Notes under the pieces: model-generated
What the model was told of the DNA's origin: nothing
Databases searched by the model: none
What the model saw: the letters and a program-made list of their open reading frames with translations, nothing else
Part shown: positions 35,014 through 46,126 of the stretch, piece by piece
Numbering within the stretch: the first letter of the stretch is position 1
How the letters are laid out: every line of letters starts with the position of its first letter
Position numbers and translations under genes: made by a program
From: Mesorhizobium waimense
GTDB lineage: Bacteria; Pseudomonadota; Alphaproteobacteria; Rhizobiales; Rhizobiaceae
Reading direction: 5' to 3'
NCBI RefSeq assembly: GCF_003601975.1
Contig: NZ_QZWZ01000024.1
Coordinates: 33,376-97,375, forward strand
DNA: 64,000 bases

Positions 35014-36357
35014 TCAAGCCAGCAAATGCGCCAATAGCGCCCGCAGTTGCGCCGGCTTCAGCGGCTTGCGCATCAGCTCGATGCCGTCGGCGCGGGAGGC
35101 CTTGGCGACAATTTCGGAAGCGTCGGCGGTGACGATCAGCGCCGGAACCGGGCGGCCGAGATAGTCACGGACCTCGGCGATGGTGGCGGTGCCGAGGTCG
35201 CCGCCGTCGAGATGCTGGTCGGCTATGACGATGTCCGGCACCCAGTCGGTATCGCCGAGCATGTCCAGCGCATCGTCGGTTGAGGTCGCCGCACGCACCA
35301 CGCATTGCCAGCGCTCGAGCAGGGACGTCATCGCCTGCAGTACGTCGGCGTCGTTCTCGACCAGCAGCACCTTGGTGCCGAACAGGCCGTAGCCGCGCGG
35401 CCGTTCCATGTCGGTGGTGCCGGGGATGGCGTCGGCCGAAGCACCAATGCCGACCGGCACGTCGATGTGAAAAATGGTGCCGCGGCCGACCTTCGATGAA
35501 AACGTCACGGGATGGCCAAGGGCGGCCGCCATGCGGCGCACGATGGCGAGACCCAGTCCCAGCCCGCCGCCGGAAAGCCCGGTATCGGCGAGTGCGGTGC
35601 CGCCGCGGTGGAATTCCTCGAACACCGCCTCGCGCTGGTCGTCGGGGATGCCGCAGCCAGTATCGGCGACATCGATGCGGATGGTGTCGCCACGATGCCT
35701 TGTGCCGACCAGCACGCCACCGGAGCGGGTGTAGCGCAGTGCGTTAGACAGGATGTTCTGCAGGATGCGGCGCAGCAGCGTGCGGTCGGAACGCACGACA
35801 GCGTTGACCGGCCGGAATTTCAGCGTCAGGCCCTTCATCTCGGCGACGGGCAGGAAATCCGAGCGCAGCGAGGAAAACAGAGTCTCCAGGCTGACGTCGC
35901 CGATGTCGGGCTGCACGACGCCGGCGTCGAGCTTGGAAATGTCGAGCAGCGTACGAAGCAAGTCTTCCATCGTCTCCAGCGAACGCTCGACCTGCCGCAC
36001 CAACTTCTTGCCTTCGTCGCTGGTCTGCAATTCGGCCAGCGCCGAGATGGAAAGGTGGGCGGCGTTCAGCGGCTGCAGCACGTCATGGCTGGCGGCGGCC
36101 AGGAACCGGGTCTTGGAGAGGTTCGCCAGTTCTGCGGTTTCCTTGGCGGCGCTGAGGTCGATGTTCGACTGTTCGAGCCGGCGCAAGGTCGAATGCAGTT
36201 CCTCGGTGCGCGTGCGCACCCGGTTTTCGAGTGAGATCGCGGTCTGGAACAGCGAGAAGGCATTGCCCTGCTGGTCCATCGAGCGCTCGACGCGGCTGAC
36301 GAGGGCTGCGTTGATCTTCTTCAGCTTCTCCAGGTCGTTGATGTCTCTCAGCGGCAT
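35014..36357 (-). CDS. Hybrid histidine kinase of a FIST/NosP pathway
   Basis: The 447-residue protein has no membrane segment. A coiled coil covers residues 35-80, then a HisKA domain with H91 in AAASHDVLQPLNAA and an HATPase domain (LQNILSNALRYTR, DTGCGIPDD, GGGLGLGLAIVRRM). A C-terminal receiver from about residue 328 has KVLLVENDADV and PDIVIADQHLDGG. The SHDVLQPL H-box is typical of NahK/ErcS-like soluble kinases. It starts 12 bases after the FIST gene stop with AGGA between, so the two are co-translated. It lacks its own sensor and is expected to read the FIST protein and signal to the LuxR-type regulator. Confidence 0.87.
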   Translation of the reverse strand: MPLRDINDLEKLKKINAALVSRVERSMDQQGNAFSLFQTAISLENRVRTRTEELHSTLRRLEQSNIDLSAAKETAELANLSKTRFLAAASHDVLQPLNAAHLSISALAELQTSDEGKKLVRQVERSLETMEDLLRTLLDISKLDAGVVQPDIGDVSLETLFSSLRSDFLPVAEMKGLTLKFRPVNAVVRSDRTLLRRILQNILSNALRYTRSGGVLVGTRHRGDTIRIDVADTGCGIPDDQREAVFEEFHRGGTALADTGLSGGGLGLGLAIVRRMAAALGHPVTFSSKVGRGTIFHIDVPVGIGASADAIPGTTDMERPRGYGLFGTKVLLVENDADVLQAMTSLLERWQCVVRAATSTDDALDMLGDTDWVPDIVIADQHLDGGDLGTATIAEVRDYLGRPVPALIVTADASEIVAKASRADGIELMRKPLKPAQLRALLAHLLA

Positions 36358-36369
36358 AGAGAAAAGATC

Positions 36370-37539
36370 CTATTCTGCCGCCTGGCGCTCGCCGAAGGCG
36401 ATGCCAGTAAAGGTCTGGTTAAGATGCATCGACCGGTACTGTTCACCATAGGTGCCGAAGCCGATGACGTTGTTGACCCGGTAGAGCTCCGAAATGTCGC
36501 GAAAGACCTGGCGGTTGCGGGCGTCGAGCCTTCGCAGCACGCAGTCGAAACCGAGGATCATATCGATGCCGCCGAGCTTTTCCTCGACGTCCTTAAGGGC
36601 GGCGCGCGTTGCTTCCACCATGTTCTTCGGCTGGGCGATGGAGAGCACGACGCCGTCGTCGATGGCGCAGAAGAACGACAGCGAGCCGTCGGCATGCATC
36701 CTCTGGATCGAGCGGCAATAATATTCGCCACCGACCTTCACCACAACCGGATGCGAGGCGAAACTGAGCGGCGTCAGCGTCTGCGGGATGATGCCGACCG
36801 AAGCGGCATATTCCTCGGCGGCATTGATGGCGTTGAATTCGCGCACGATGCGGTGATCGGGATCGGACGCGGTCACCACCAGCTTCTCGTCGGTGGGGAT
36901 GAAGTTATCGGTCTTGAAGACGTGGAACGGAATTTCCGTGGTGATCAGCATGATGATGGCGCTGTCGGAGGCGACCTTGCCATTGGAGATCAGCCGCGTC
37001 GTCTCGAACTTCAGATCGTCGCCGGCCGAGCCGCCGATCAGCGGAATGTCGTCCAGCCCCCAATGGATGGCCGATGTCACCGCTTCCTCGGCATAGGACA
37101 GCCCGTCGATCAAGCACAGCGCGAAGGTGCCCTTGGCCAGTTCGTGACCAACGCGGCCGCGCAGCAGGCGCCTCAGCGCGGCGACTTCACCGGTGATCCT
37201 GTCCATGCCCGACGAGGAGAGGTTGTCGACCATGATGCTGACTGTCGAAAACGACGCCGAAGGCAGCAGCAAAGCAAGGATGTGGCCTTCCTCCAGACCT
37301 TGCGGCGTGATCTCGCCGGCGGTCGAGCAGCCGGCATAGGCAAGCAACGGCGCATGCGCCTTTAGCGCCTGGGACAGGGCCGTCGCGTCGACCAGGCTCT
37401 GGGAGAAGAACAGCAGCGCGAAGCCGGCGTCGATGGCTGCCGCTTCCGCCGCGATGGCCTGGGCGAAAACATTGGCGTCGGGCTCATCCGTGGTGAGCGC
37501 CGAGAGGCCGCATGCGTAACGCGTGCTCGAACTGGCCAG
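36370..37539 (-). CDS. FIST-domain sensor (NosP-like)
   Basis: The protein has a FIST-N domain (GFALLFFSQSLVDATALSQAL, AYAGCSTAGEITPQGL, PLIGGSAGDDLKFETTR) followed by FIST-C (CRSIQRMHADGSLSFFCAIDDGVVL, MILGFDCVLRR, NNVIGFGTYGEQY, MHLNQTFTGIAFG). NosP proteins of this build bind heme and sense nitric oxide. No ATG, GTG or TTG fits the N-terminus. A CTG at 37539 (ASSSTRYACGL follows) sits seven bases after a strong AGGAGGA, so I propose it as the start, giving 389 residues. The longer frame runs into the divergent coxS gene. It is followed at 12 bases by its kinase. Confidence 0.8.
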   Translation of the reverse strand: MASSSTRYACGLSALTTDEPDANVFAQAIAAEAAAIDAGFALLFFSQSLVDATALSQALKAHAPLLAYAGCSTAGEITPQGLEEGHILALLLPSASFSTVSIMVDNLSSSGMDRITGEVAALRRLLRGRVGHELAKGTFALCLIDGLSYAEEAVTSAIHWGLDDIPLIGGSAGDDLKFETTRLISNGKVASDSAIIMLITTEIPFHVFKTDNFIPTDEKLVVTASDPDHRIVREFNAINAAEEYAASVGIIPQTLTPLSFASHPVVVKVGGEYYCRSIQRMHADGSLSFFCAIDDGVVLSIAQPKNMVEATRAALKDVEEKLGGIDMILGFDCVLRRLDARNRQVFRDISELYRVNNVIGFGTYGEQYRSMHLNQTFTGIAFGERQAAE

Positions 37540-37825
37540 CTGCCTTCCTCCTGCAGGTCCTCCAACGCTTATTCTTGTGCGTGTCCGGCACGCGGGCGTT
37601 GCAAGGCATTGTTGTCTTCGGGGGTCGCTTTGGCAATGGGCCGCCCCCGTCAGGCGTGACCGAAAGTACAATATGCGGCGTTTCGGACGAACTGCATTCT
37701 CGCGTCGTGGAGGGCGCACGGCACTTTTTCCCCTGCCTTGTTCGGTATAGGAATAGGCCGATAGCCGCAGCGTCCGGACAACACCGGCGCCGGGACGACC
37801 AAGGTAAATTACCCAGGGAGGTTTC

Positions 37826-38326
<501 letters not shown>

Positions 38327-38341
38327 GGCTAAGGGAATAGG

Positions 38342-38410
38342 GAGTAGGCAGTAGGGGAGTAGGGCAAACGGCCATACGGAACCGAGAGCCCTTTTCCCTA
38401 CTGCCTACTC
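38342..38410. repeat. 15-bp inverted repeat between coxS and coxL
   Basis: GAGTAGGCAGTAGGG at 38342-38356 is exactly complementary to 38396-38410, with a 39-base loop. The left arm is partly repeated again (GGGAGTAGGG at about 38355-38364). It lies in the 107-bp gap between the two genes. The RNA would form a strong stem that could lower, protect or attenuate downstream transcription. Its sequence has the look of a dispersed repeat rather than a gene-specific site. Confidence 0.75.
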
Positions 38411-38433
38411 ACCTAAATTCGGAGGAATTTCTG

Positions 38434-40785
<2,352 letters not shown>

Positions 40786-40797
40786 GGAGGACGAAGC

Positions 40798-41595
40798 ATG
40801 TATTCGGTCAACTACCACCGCGCCACCTCGGTCGCCGATGCCGCCAAGCTGGTCAAGTCAGGCGACGCCAAGCTGTTGTCGGGCGGCATGACGCTGATCC
40901 CGGCGATGAAGACGCGGCTCGCCGCGCCCTCCGACCTTGTCGATCTTTCGCGGATCAAGGAGTTGCAGGGCGTCAAGGTGTCGGGCAAGACCGTCACCAT
41001 TGGTGCCGCCACGACCCACTACGATGTCGCCAATGACGAGAAGCTGAAAAAGGCCTGTCCGGCGCTTGCCCACATGGCGTCGCTCATCGGTGACCCGGCG
41101 GTGCGCCACAGGGGCACGATCGGCGGCTCGATCGCCAACAACGATCCGGCCGCCGACTATCCGGCTGCCCTACTGGCGCTGGGGGCAACGATCGTCACCA
41201 ACAAGCGTGAGATTGGCGCTGACAAGTTCTTCAAGGGTCTGTTCGAGACGGCGCTGAAGGATGGCGAGATCATCACCGCGGTGAGCTTCAGCGCGCCGGC
41301 CAAGGCTGCCTATGAAAAGTTCCGCAATCCGGCCTCGCGTTACGCGATCGTCGGCGTGTTCGTGGCCAAGGGCAAGGACGGCGTCAGCGTCGCCGTCACC
41401 GGTGCAGGCGACGACGGCGTCTTCCGCTCCAAGGAGATCGAGGCGGCGCTGGTGAAGAATTTCGCCGCATCGGCGCTCGACGGCGTGAAGGTGCCGGCGA
41501 AGAATCTGATGACCGACATCCATGCCTCGGCCGAATACCGCGCCAATCTGATCGCGGTGATGGCCAAGCGCGCGGTGGCTGCAGCCAACGTCTGA
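40798..41595 (+). CDS. coxM: Molybdenum hydroxylase FAD-binding subunit (CoxM-like)
   Basis: The 265-residue protein has the FAD-binding signature of this family: AKLLSGGMTLIPAMKTRLA near residues 22-40 and RHRGTIGGSIANNDPAADYPAALLALGA near residues 103-130, then a C-terminal domain with EKFRNPASRYAIVGVFVAK. It collects electrons from the 2Fe-2S subunit and passes them to an acceptor. GAGGA lies before the ATG, which is 12 bases after the coxL stop. A strong terminator follows the gene, so the operon appears to be just these three subunits. Confidence 0.9.
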   Translation: MYSVNYHRATSVADAAKLVKSGDAKLLSGGMTLIPAMKTRLAAPSDLVDLSRIKELQGVKVSGKTVTIGAATTHYDVANDEKLKKACPALAHMASLIGDPAVRHRGTIGGSIANNDPAADYPAALLALGATIVTNKREIGADKFFKGLFETALKDGEIITAVSFSAPAKAAYEKFRNPASRYAIVGVFVAKGKDGVSVAVTGAGDDGVFRSKEIEAALVKNFAASALDGVKVPAKNLMTDIHASAEYRANLIAVMAKRAVAAANV

Positions 41596-41617
41596 TCGCT
41601 CGTGATGCGATGAATGG

Positions 41618-41641
41618 AAAAGGGGCCTTGCGGCCCCTTTT
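41618..41641. terminator. Bidirectional terminator after coxSLM
   Basis: AAAAGGGGCC pairs perfectly with GGCCCCTTTT around the loop TTGC, giving a ten-base-pair stem with A-run and T-run at either end. It lies 22 bases after the coxM stop and 6 bases before the stop of the convergent SRPBCC gene, so it can end transcription from both sides. Confidence 0.9.
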
Positions 41642-41647
41642 GCTGGA

Positions 41648-42136
41648 TCAGGCCGCCTTGCTGTTTTCTCGCGCCGCCAGATAGCGGCGCAGGCCGGCTT
41701 CGCCGCGTGGCGTGGTCCAGCGATGGTTCCAGGCAAAGGCCGGCCGCAGCAGCGGCGCCAGCAATTTCAGGATCGGTCTCAGCACCGTCACCTGCCAGAT
41801 CAGCTTGACATGGGTGCCGGTCCCAGATGGCGACAGTTCCGCACGCCACAGCCCGTCGAAATCGCCAAAAGTCTTGACCACTACCAGCCGGCCTGGCTCG
41901 AGTTCGGCCGCCTCGACGATGAAGTTCAACTCGTAGGGCAGGGCACCGCGCGCCCGGGCCTTGGCGCGCGAGCCGACGACGCCCTTGCCTTTCTTGTCGA
42001 GCGGCACGACCTCCTTGTAGACCGCGCCCCACCAGAGCGGCAGCAGTTCGGCGTCGGAGAGCACCTCCCACACCTCTTGTGGCGTGCCTTCGGGAATGTC
42101 CCAGCTTTCGTCGAAGCGGAAGACGTTGCTCGGCAT
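41648..42136 (-). CDS. SRPBCC-family protein
   Basis: The 162-residue protein has the Bet v1-like START fold pattern: SWDIPEGTPQEVWEVLSDAELLPLWW near the start, then alternate beta strands (ELNFIVEAAELEPGRLVVVKTFGD, THVKLIWQVTVLRP) and a long C-terminal helix. These proteins bind lipids or aromatic ligands. CoxG is a member of the same superfamily, and this gene abuts coxSLM, but it is on the opposite strand behind a terminator, so I do not call it coxG. ATG 42136 is a clear N-terminus (MPSNVFRFDESW). Confidence 0.75.
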   Translation of the reverse strand: MPSNVFRFDESWDIPEGTPQEVWEVLSDAELLPLWWGAVYKEVVPLDKKGKGVVGSRAKARARGALPYELNFIVEAAELEPGRLVVVKTFGDFDGLWRAELSPSGTGTHVKLIWQVTVLRPILKLLAPLLRPAFAWNHRWTTPRGEAGLRRYLAARENSKAA

Positions 42137-42213
42137 GGTGTTTCGCCCCGGGCTGGCGGAAGCAACTACATTGGTCTTGGCTTGTTCACTGCGCCGGTGA
42201 AGTTCGCTGGAGG

Positions 42214-42708
42214 TTAGCCGCCGATCTGCCTCGCGTAGTAACGCACCGCCTTCCTGCCGCCATGGATCACCGCGTCGCCGACCTCGGCAAAGCCGAGCGC
42301 GGCATGGAAGGCATCCGAAGCCGGATTGGGCGGATCGGCATTCACCTCGCAGGTGACGATGCTGTGGCCGGCGCGCGAAACCTGGTCGAACAGATCCTCG
42401 TAGAGCCGGCGCGCATGGCCACGGCCGCGCGCTTGCGCCGCGACCACCACCCGGTCGACATAGACGAAGCGCAAATAGCGCTCGCGGAACCAGAGGAAGT
42501 TCGGACTGTCGTATTGGGCATCCTGGTCGAAGGTCATGATGAAGGCTTCGAGCGCGCCGATGCGGCGCGTGTAAAACGCCTCGCCAACCAGGAAGGACAG
42601 CCGCTCGGGCTCGAGCCACGACAGTTCGGCCGCATGCTCGTTGTTGAGCGTCAGTATGGCAGTTTCGTCCTCGGGCAAGACCCGGTCTATCGGCAAAGGT
42701 GCATTCAT
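42214..42708 (-). CDS. GNAT-family N-acetyltransferase
   Basis: The 164-residue protein shows the GNAT fold: FVYVDRVVVAAQARGRGHARRLYEDL, with the acetyl-CoA loop QARGRGHA near residue 98, and a C-terminal HAALGFAEVGDAVIHGG strand. The substrate is unknown. ATG 42708 lies two bases after the cutC stop, so both are in one operon. Confidence 0.82.
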   Translation of the reverse strand: MNAPLPIDRVLPEDETAILTLNNEHAAELSWLEPERLSFLVGEAFYTRRIGALEAFIMTFDQDAQYDSPNFLWFRERYLRFVYVDRVVVAAQARGRGHARRLYEDLFDQVSRAGHSIVTCEVNADPPNPASDAFHAALGFAEVGDAVIHGGRKAVRYYARQIGG

Positions 42709-42710
42709 GG

Positions 42711-43469
42711 TCAAGCCCTGGCAGCCGCGATAGTCGCCGCCACCAGTGTCTGGTCGGTGACGGTGGTGCGGTATTCGCGGTCGATGTCGGTGCCGCCCAT
42801 GCCGACATGCGGATTGCGGTAGCGCATTACGCTCGGCACGTCGGTGAGCGCGGCGAAATGCACTTCGCTCAGCCCGGTTTTCCTGAGCACCTCGGCGATG
42901 TTGTCGGGGGCGAGCGCGCCGCAGCCGAGGATCATGATACGGTCGCCGGCCTGGCGGACAAGATCGGCCAGCAGGTCCGCCCCTTCCAGCGCCGTGTCGC
43001 GCTGGCCGCTGGTCAGCACGCGGCCAACCTTGCAGCGTATGAGAGCCTCGAGCGCCTCGGCGGCATCGCGGGTCATGTCGAAAGCGCGGTGGCAGGTGAC
43101 GTTGAGCGAACCGGCCGCCTGCACCAGCGCGCTCATGCGCTCTTCGTCGATGGTGCCGTCCGCGTTGAGGCAGCCGACGACGACACCGGCGGCGCCGAGA
43201 TCGCGGAGCGCGCTTACATCGGCCAGCATCGAGCGGTATTCGGTCTCGCTGTAGAGAAAGTCACCGCCGCGCGGCCGCACGATGACGTGGAACGGAATGG
43301 TCGCAAGCTCGAGTGCTGCGCGCACCGTGCCGAGACTCGGCGTGATGCCGCCTTCGACCAGGCTGGCGCAGAGTTCGACCCGGTCGGCGCCGGCGGCCTG
43401 CGCTGCAAGCAGCCCGTCAATGCCTTCCACGCACAGTTCGATCAGGGGCAGTCGAGGATTTTTAGTCAA
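42711..43469 (-). CDS. cutC: CutC family copper homeostasis protein
   Basis: The 252-residue TIM-barrel protein has the CutC marks ELCVEGIDGLLAAQAAGADRVELCASLVEGGITPS at the start, HVIVRPRGGDFLYS, VVGCLNADGTID and the late GALAPDNIAEVL. CutC is cytoplasmic and linked to copper homeostasis, though its reaction is not settled. The start is a TTG at 43469 with a modest ACGGA upstream. It heads a two-gene unit with the GNAT protein. Confidence 0.87.
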   Translation of the reverse strand: MTKNPRLPLIELCVEGIDGLLAAQAAGADRVELCASLVEGGITPSLGTVRAALELATIPFHVIVRPRGGDFLYSETEYRSMLADVSALRDLGAAGVVVGCLNADGTIDEERMSALVQAAGSLNVTCHRAFDMTRDAAEALEALIRCKVGRVLTSGQRDTALEGADLLADLVRQAGDRIMILGCGALAPDNIAEVLRKTGLSEVHFAALTDVPSVMRYRNPHVGMGGTDIDREYRTTVTDQTLVAATIAAARA

Positions 43470-43585
43470 AGTGCGGTCCGTCCGTGATTTTCGCGGACAG
43501 CCCTAGCATCGGGTTTGTCGCCTTGAAAGCGGCAATGATCGGTCCAATGCGCGGCTGGCGATGGCCTTCTAGCATCCATGCCCGC

Positions 43586-43638
43586 TTGACATACCCATAA
43601 CTCGTCAGTTATGTATCAACTTATAACCATCGGGTTAT
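43586..43638 (+). promoter_or_regulatory. Promoter with two matching operator palindromes before the AhpD-like gene
   Basis: TTGACA at 43586-43591 is a consensus -35 element. In and just after the spacer lie two palindromes of the same design: ATAACT-CGTC-AGTTAT at 43597-43612 and ATAACC-ATCG-GGTTAT at 43623-43638, spaced 26 bp start to start. The pattern ATAACY-N4-RGTTAT would suit a dimeric regulator bound twice on nearly one face of the helix. The first site covers the spacer and -10 zone, so repression is expected. No regulator gene is adjacent. Confidence 0.6.
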
Positions 43639-43696
43639 TGAATGGCGGCGCCACCGACGACCGCCCTGACGAAAATCGATTTGAAGGAGACCAATC

Positions 43697-44152
43697 ATGC
43701 AAGCACGACTGAAGAACCCGGTGATGCTCATTCCCGGCGCCCTGCAGGCACTGCTGGCGCTGGACAAATCGACCGAAGCCGCCGAGGTACCCTATGTGAC
43801 GCGCAAGCTGGTGCACCTGCGTGCCAGCCAGATCAACGGCTGCAGCGTCTGCGTCGACATGCATGCGCGTGAGCTGAAGAAGGCCGGCGAAAAGGACGAG
43901 CGTATCTTTGCCGTCTCCGCCTGGCGCGAAACGCCTTACTTCAACGATGCCGAACGCGCCGCCCTGGCGCTGACTGAGGCCACGACCCGGTTGAGCGACC
44001 GTTCGGATGCGGTCCCCGACGATGTCTGGAACGAAGCCGCCCGGCACTATGACGAAAAGGGGCTGGCCGCATTGGTGGTCCAGATCGCGCTGATCAATGC
44101 GTTCAACCGGCTCAACGCCGCCACCAGACAGCCCGTCGGCGCCTGGGACTAA
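43697..44152 (+). CDS. AhpD-like carboxymuconolactone decarboxylase family protein
   Basis: The 151-residue all-helical protein has the redox motif of AhpD-like peroxidases: NGCSVCVDMHARELKKAGE, a CxxC followed by a histidine near residues 49-56, and the preceding VTRKLVHLRASQI helix. Such proteins reduce peroxides or act as redox partners; the carboxymuconolactone decarboxylase name is only that of the fold. AAGGAG lies nine bases before the ATG. The upstream double palindrome suggests tight, possibly redox-responsive, control. Confidence 0.83.
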   Translation: MQARLKNPVMLIPGALQALLALDKSTEAAEVPYVTRKLVHLRASQINGCSVCVDMHARELKKAGEKDERIFAVSAWRETPYFNDAERAALALTEATTRLSDRSDAVPDDVWNEAARHYDEKGLAALVVQIALINAFNRLNAATRQPVGAWD

Positions 44153-44153
44153 A

Positions 44154-44255
44154 GCAGTTCCAGGAAAAGTGCGCAGCGGCTTTCCGTCCGGAACTGCGTG
44201 GAAACAAACCCCTTAGAGCGGTTCGCCGGTTCCATCAAAAGCTGAACCGCTCTAA
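44154..44255. repeat. Compound palindromic intergenic repeat element
   Basis: Two nested features fill the gap between the AhpD-like gene and the convergent cupin gene. The outer GCAGTTCC (44154-44161) pairs with GGAACTGC (44190-44197), enclosing GCGGCTTTCCGTCC. A 12-bp inverted repeat TTAGAGCGGTTC (44213-44224) then pairs with 44244-44255. The TTTCCGTCCGGAACTGCG core is of a kind scattered through rhizobial intergenic regions. Here it may also serve as a terminator for both convergent genes. Confidence 0.7.
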
Positions 44256-44258
44256 GAG

Positions 44259-44690
44259 CTACTGGCGCAGCACTGTGTTCTTGGCGCCTTGCTCGACCTG
44301 GTCGATGACCAAAAGCTTGACCGGGCCGTCGCCGACATTGGTGGCCTGGTGCCACTGGCCGATCATCTCGATGATGAAATCACCGGTCTTGTAGGTGTTG
44401 CTCTTGCCGGTCTCGACATTCGTCACCTGAAGCGTTCCGGCCTGCACATAGGCGTAGCGGGGAAACGGGTGCTTGTGGACCGGCAAGGTCGCGCCCACCG
44501 CAATGTCAAAGGTCGAAACCAGGACCTGGACGTTTTTCTGCGGCAGCGTGATCGGCTGGCCCGAGGCCGTCTGCGTGCGATCGGCAAGCGGTGTCACGAC
44601 AACTGGCGTTCCACTGCTGTCCAGCGCCTCGGCCGTATTTGCAAAAAGCGCGGCGCAAAGCAGCAGCGCCGATGCCAGGATGTTTCGCAT
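44259..44690 (-). CDS. Secreted cupin-domain protein
   Basis: The 143-residue protein has a Sec signal peptide of about 22 residues (MRNILASALLLCAALFANTAEA). A single cupin barrel follows, with the metal-binding pattern LPVHKHPFPRYAYVQAGTLQV and a second histidine in EMIGQWHQATNVGD. It should act in the periplasm; whether as enzyme or binding protein is unknown. GGGAGGA lies three to nine bases before ATG 44690, a strong ribosome site that decides the start. Confidence 0.82.
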   Translation of the reverse strand: MRNILASALLLCAALFANTAEALDSSGTPVVVTPLADRTQTASGQPITLPQKNVQVLVSTFDIAVGATLPVHKHPFPRYAYVQAGTLQVTNVETGKSNTYKTGDFIIEMIGQWHQATNVGDGPVKLLVIDQVEQGAKNTVLRQ

Positions 44691-45111
44691 GGTTCCTCCC
44701 AAAGACACTGTTGCACCATCGCCCGGCGGGCATGCGCGTGCAAGCGTCTCTCGCAGGCAGAACCGAACAGGATTTGGGTCGCAAACCCACCGTCGGGCGC
44801 AATGGCGGATACGGAATCTGAAATCGGTCCGATCGATTGATCGCCGCTTTTCGAGGATGGCCGGCGCCGCAGGGGGCGGGGAGATTGGGGTTGCCTGATG
44901 GCGCCGGCCACGCGGCGTCAAGTCCGCCGCTGAGCCAAGCATAGCAAAGTCCGCCGGATTGATTATTGCGCGATCGCGTAAGCCGGCCCTTCGGCCCTTG
45001 CGCAGCGCGATGGTGTGTCGCTCAAATCCATTGCTCGTTTTTGTGTGCGCGGCGCATCAGGCCTCGACCCCTTCGCCCGCGCCCGGCATTGTCGCCCTTG
45101 AATTTGCAGCG
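44691..45111. other. 421-bp stretch without a supported gene
   Basis: This gap lies between two minus-strand genes. The six-frame readings are arginine-rich shadows with no start and ribosome site in agreement and no recognisable motif. It should contain the promoter of the cupin gene at its left end. No terminator hairpin is obvious after the secreted protein gene to its right. Confidence 0.55.
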
Positions 45112-45642
45112 CTACTCCTTGGGAGGAGGGGCACTCAATCGCCGGTAGGGGACGCCGTCGAAGACTGCCGTCACGAAGTCGGTGACCGACATCTTGCGTT
45201 TGCGGCCGTCGCTGCATTTGTAGACCGGCCAACCGTCATCGCTGCATTCGCTGGCGGCGCAGATGCGGGCAAGGCAATTTCCAGTCGTCAGCCGGAAGCC
45301 GCCCGTACCGACAAAACCCTGCAACAGGCTGCCGTCCGCCGCGCGCCACGTTCGCGCACGGAATTCCGCGCGCAGGAGCCTCGGCTCGAGAGGCACCGCA
45401 AGGTTGGTTTCGCCGCCACGCGCCGTGAGATTGAGACGGTTGCGCGCCATTCCCGTGGTGTAGGCGGTCACAAGATCCGATTCGCCTGAATAGGCTCGTG
45501 CCATGTCGGATCGGTCAAGCAGGTGAGACACCGGCGCGCCTGCCTCGACCGGCTTCGTCGCGTCACTGGCGCGACCATCGGAGATGAAGGCGTGAGCAGC
45601 CAAGAGAGCCAGGGCGTGCCCTGCAAACCGATTCCTCGCCAT
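45112..45642 (-). CDS. Secreted hypothetical protein with cysteine-rich C-terminus
   Basis: I do not recognise this 176-residue protein. It starts MARNRFAGHALALLAAHAFISDGRAS, a probable signal peptide, and has four cysteines in the second half (GNCLARICAASECSDDG, VYKCSDG) that may form disulfides or bind metal. A conserved-looking ending, RKRKMSVTDFVTAVFDGVPYRRLS, suggests a defined fold. ATG 45642 has GGGGG eight bases upstream; ATG 45663 is an alternative seven codons longer. It is an isolated gene, with no informative neighbours. Confidence 0.6.
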   Translation of the reverse strand: MARNRFAGHALALLAAHAFISDGRASDATKPVEAGAPVSHLLDRSDMARAYSGESDLVTAYTTGMARNRLNLTARGGETNLAVPLEPRLLRAEFRARTWRAADGSLLQGFVGTGGFRLTTGNCLARICAASECSDDGWPVYKCSDGRKRKMSVTDFVTAVFDGVPYRRLSAPPPKE

Positions 45643-45892
45643 GGTCCAATGCCCCCATTGCATCCATTTGACATGGATTTCGGGCAATAGTTGCAGGAAA
45701 CCGCCAGGAATCAAGGATTGCTTATGTCCGGCCAGGCAAAGGCACTATCGTGCATATGCCGTACGCGACCGAATGGTCATCGGTTAGTCAAGCCTCTTAA
45801 GTCTTTGAAATTGTTGGCTCCAAGGGATCGACGAAGCGGCGAAATACGAATTCGCCATAGCGCTACGCCGAGACGCGCCACAGCCGCATCAA

Positions 45893-46123
45893 ATGCGAAA
45901 ACGTGATCGTGACCGCGCAGAAGCACTACGCCTTGCAGGTGGGCGGCCGCCATCGCTCCGGGATCGCGCCGTTGCTCTGGCGCAAGAGCGCGGCGAGGTG
46001 CGGACCCGCGATCTCACCGACATCGGCATCCCACGGCGCTATCTCTCCCGGATGTGCGAGGAAGGGCTGCTCGTGAAGGTCGGCTATGGGTGGTATCGAG
46101 CCGGTGCGTTGAAGGCGGCCTGA
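45893..46123 (+). CDS. AbiEi-like antitoxin N-terminal (winged-helix) protein
   Basis: The 76-residue product matches the short winged-helix that begins AbiEi-type (type IV) antitoxins: SLRDRAVALAQERGEVRTRDLTDIGIPRRYLSRMCEEGLLVKVGYGWYR. Full antitoxins continue for another 100 or more residues, which are absent, and no AbiEii nucleotidyltransferase toxin follows. It may be a free-standing DNA-binding protein or a remnant. About 100 bp downstream lies a second, more broken copy of its C-terminal end. The first 20 arginine-rich residues before SLRDRA may not be translated. Confidence 0.6.
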   Translation: MRKRDRDRAEALRLAGGRPPSLRDRAVALAQERGEVRTRDLTDIGIPRRYLSRMCEEGLLVKVGYGWYRAGALKAA

Positions 46124-46126
46124 CCT

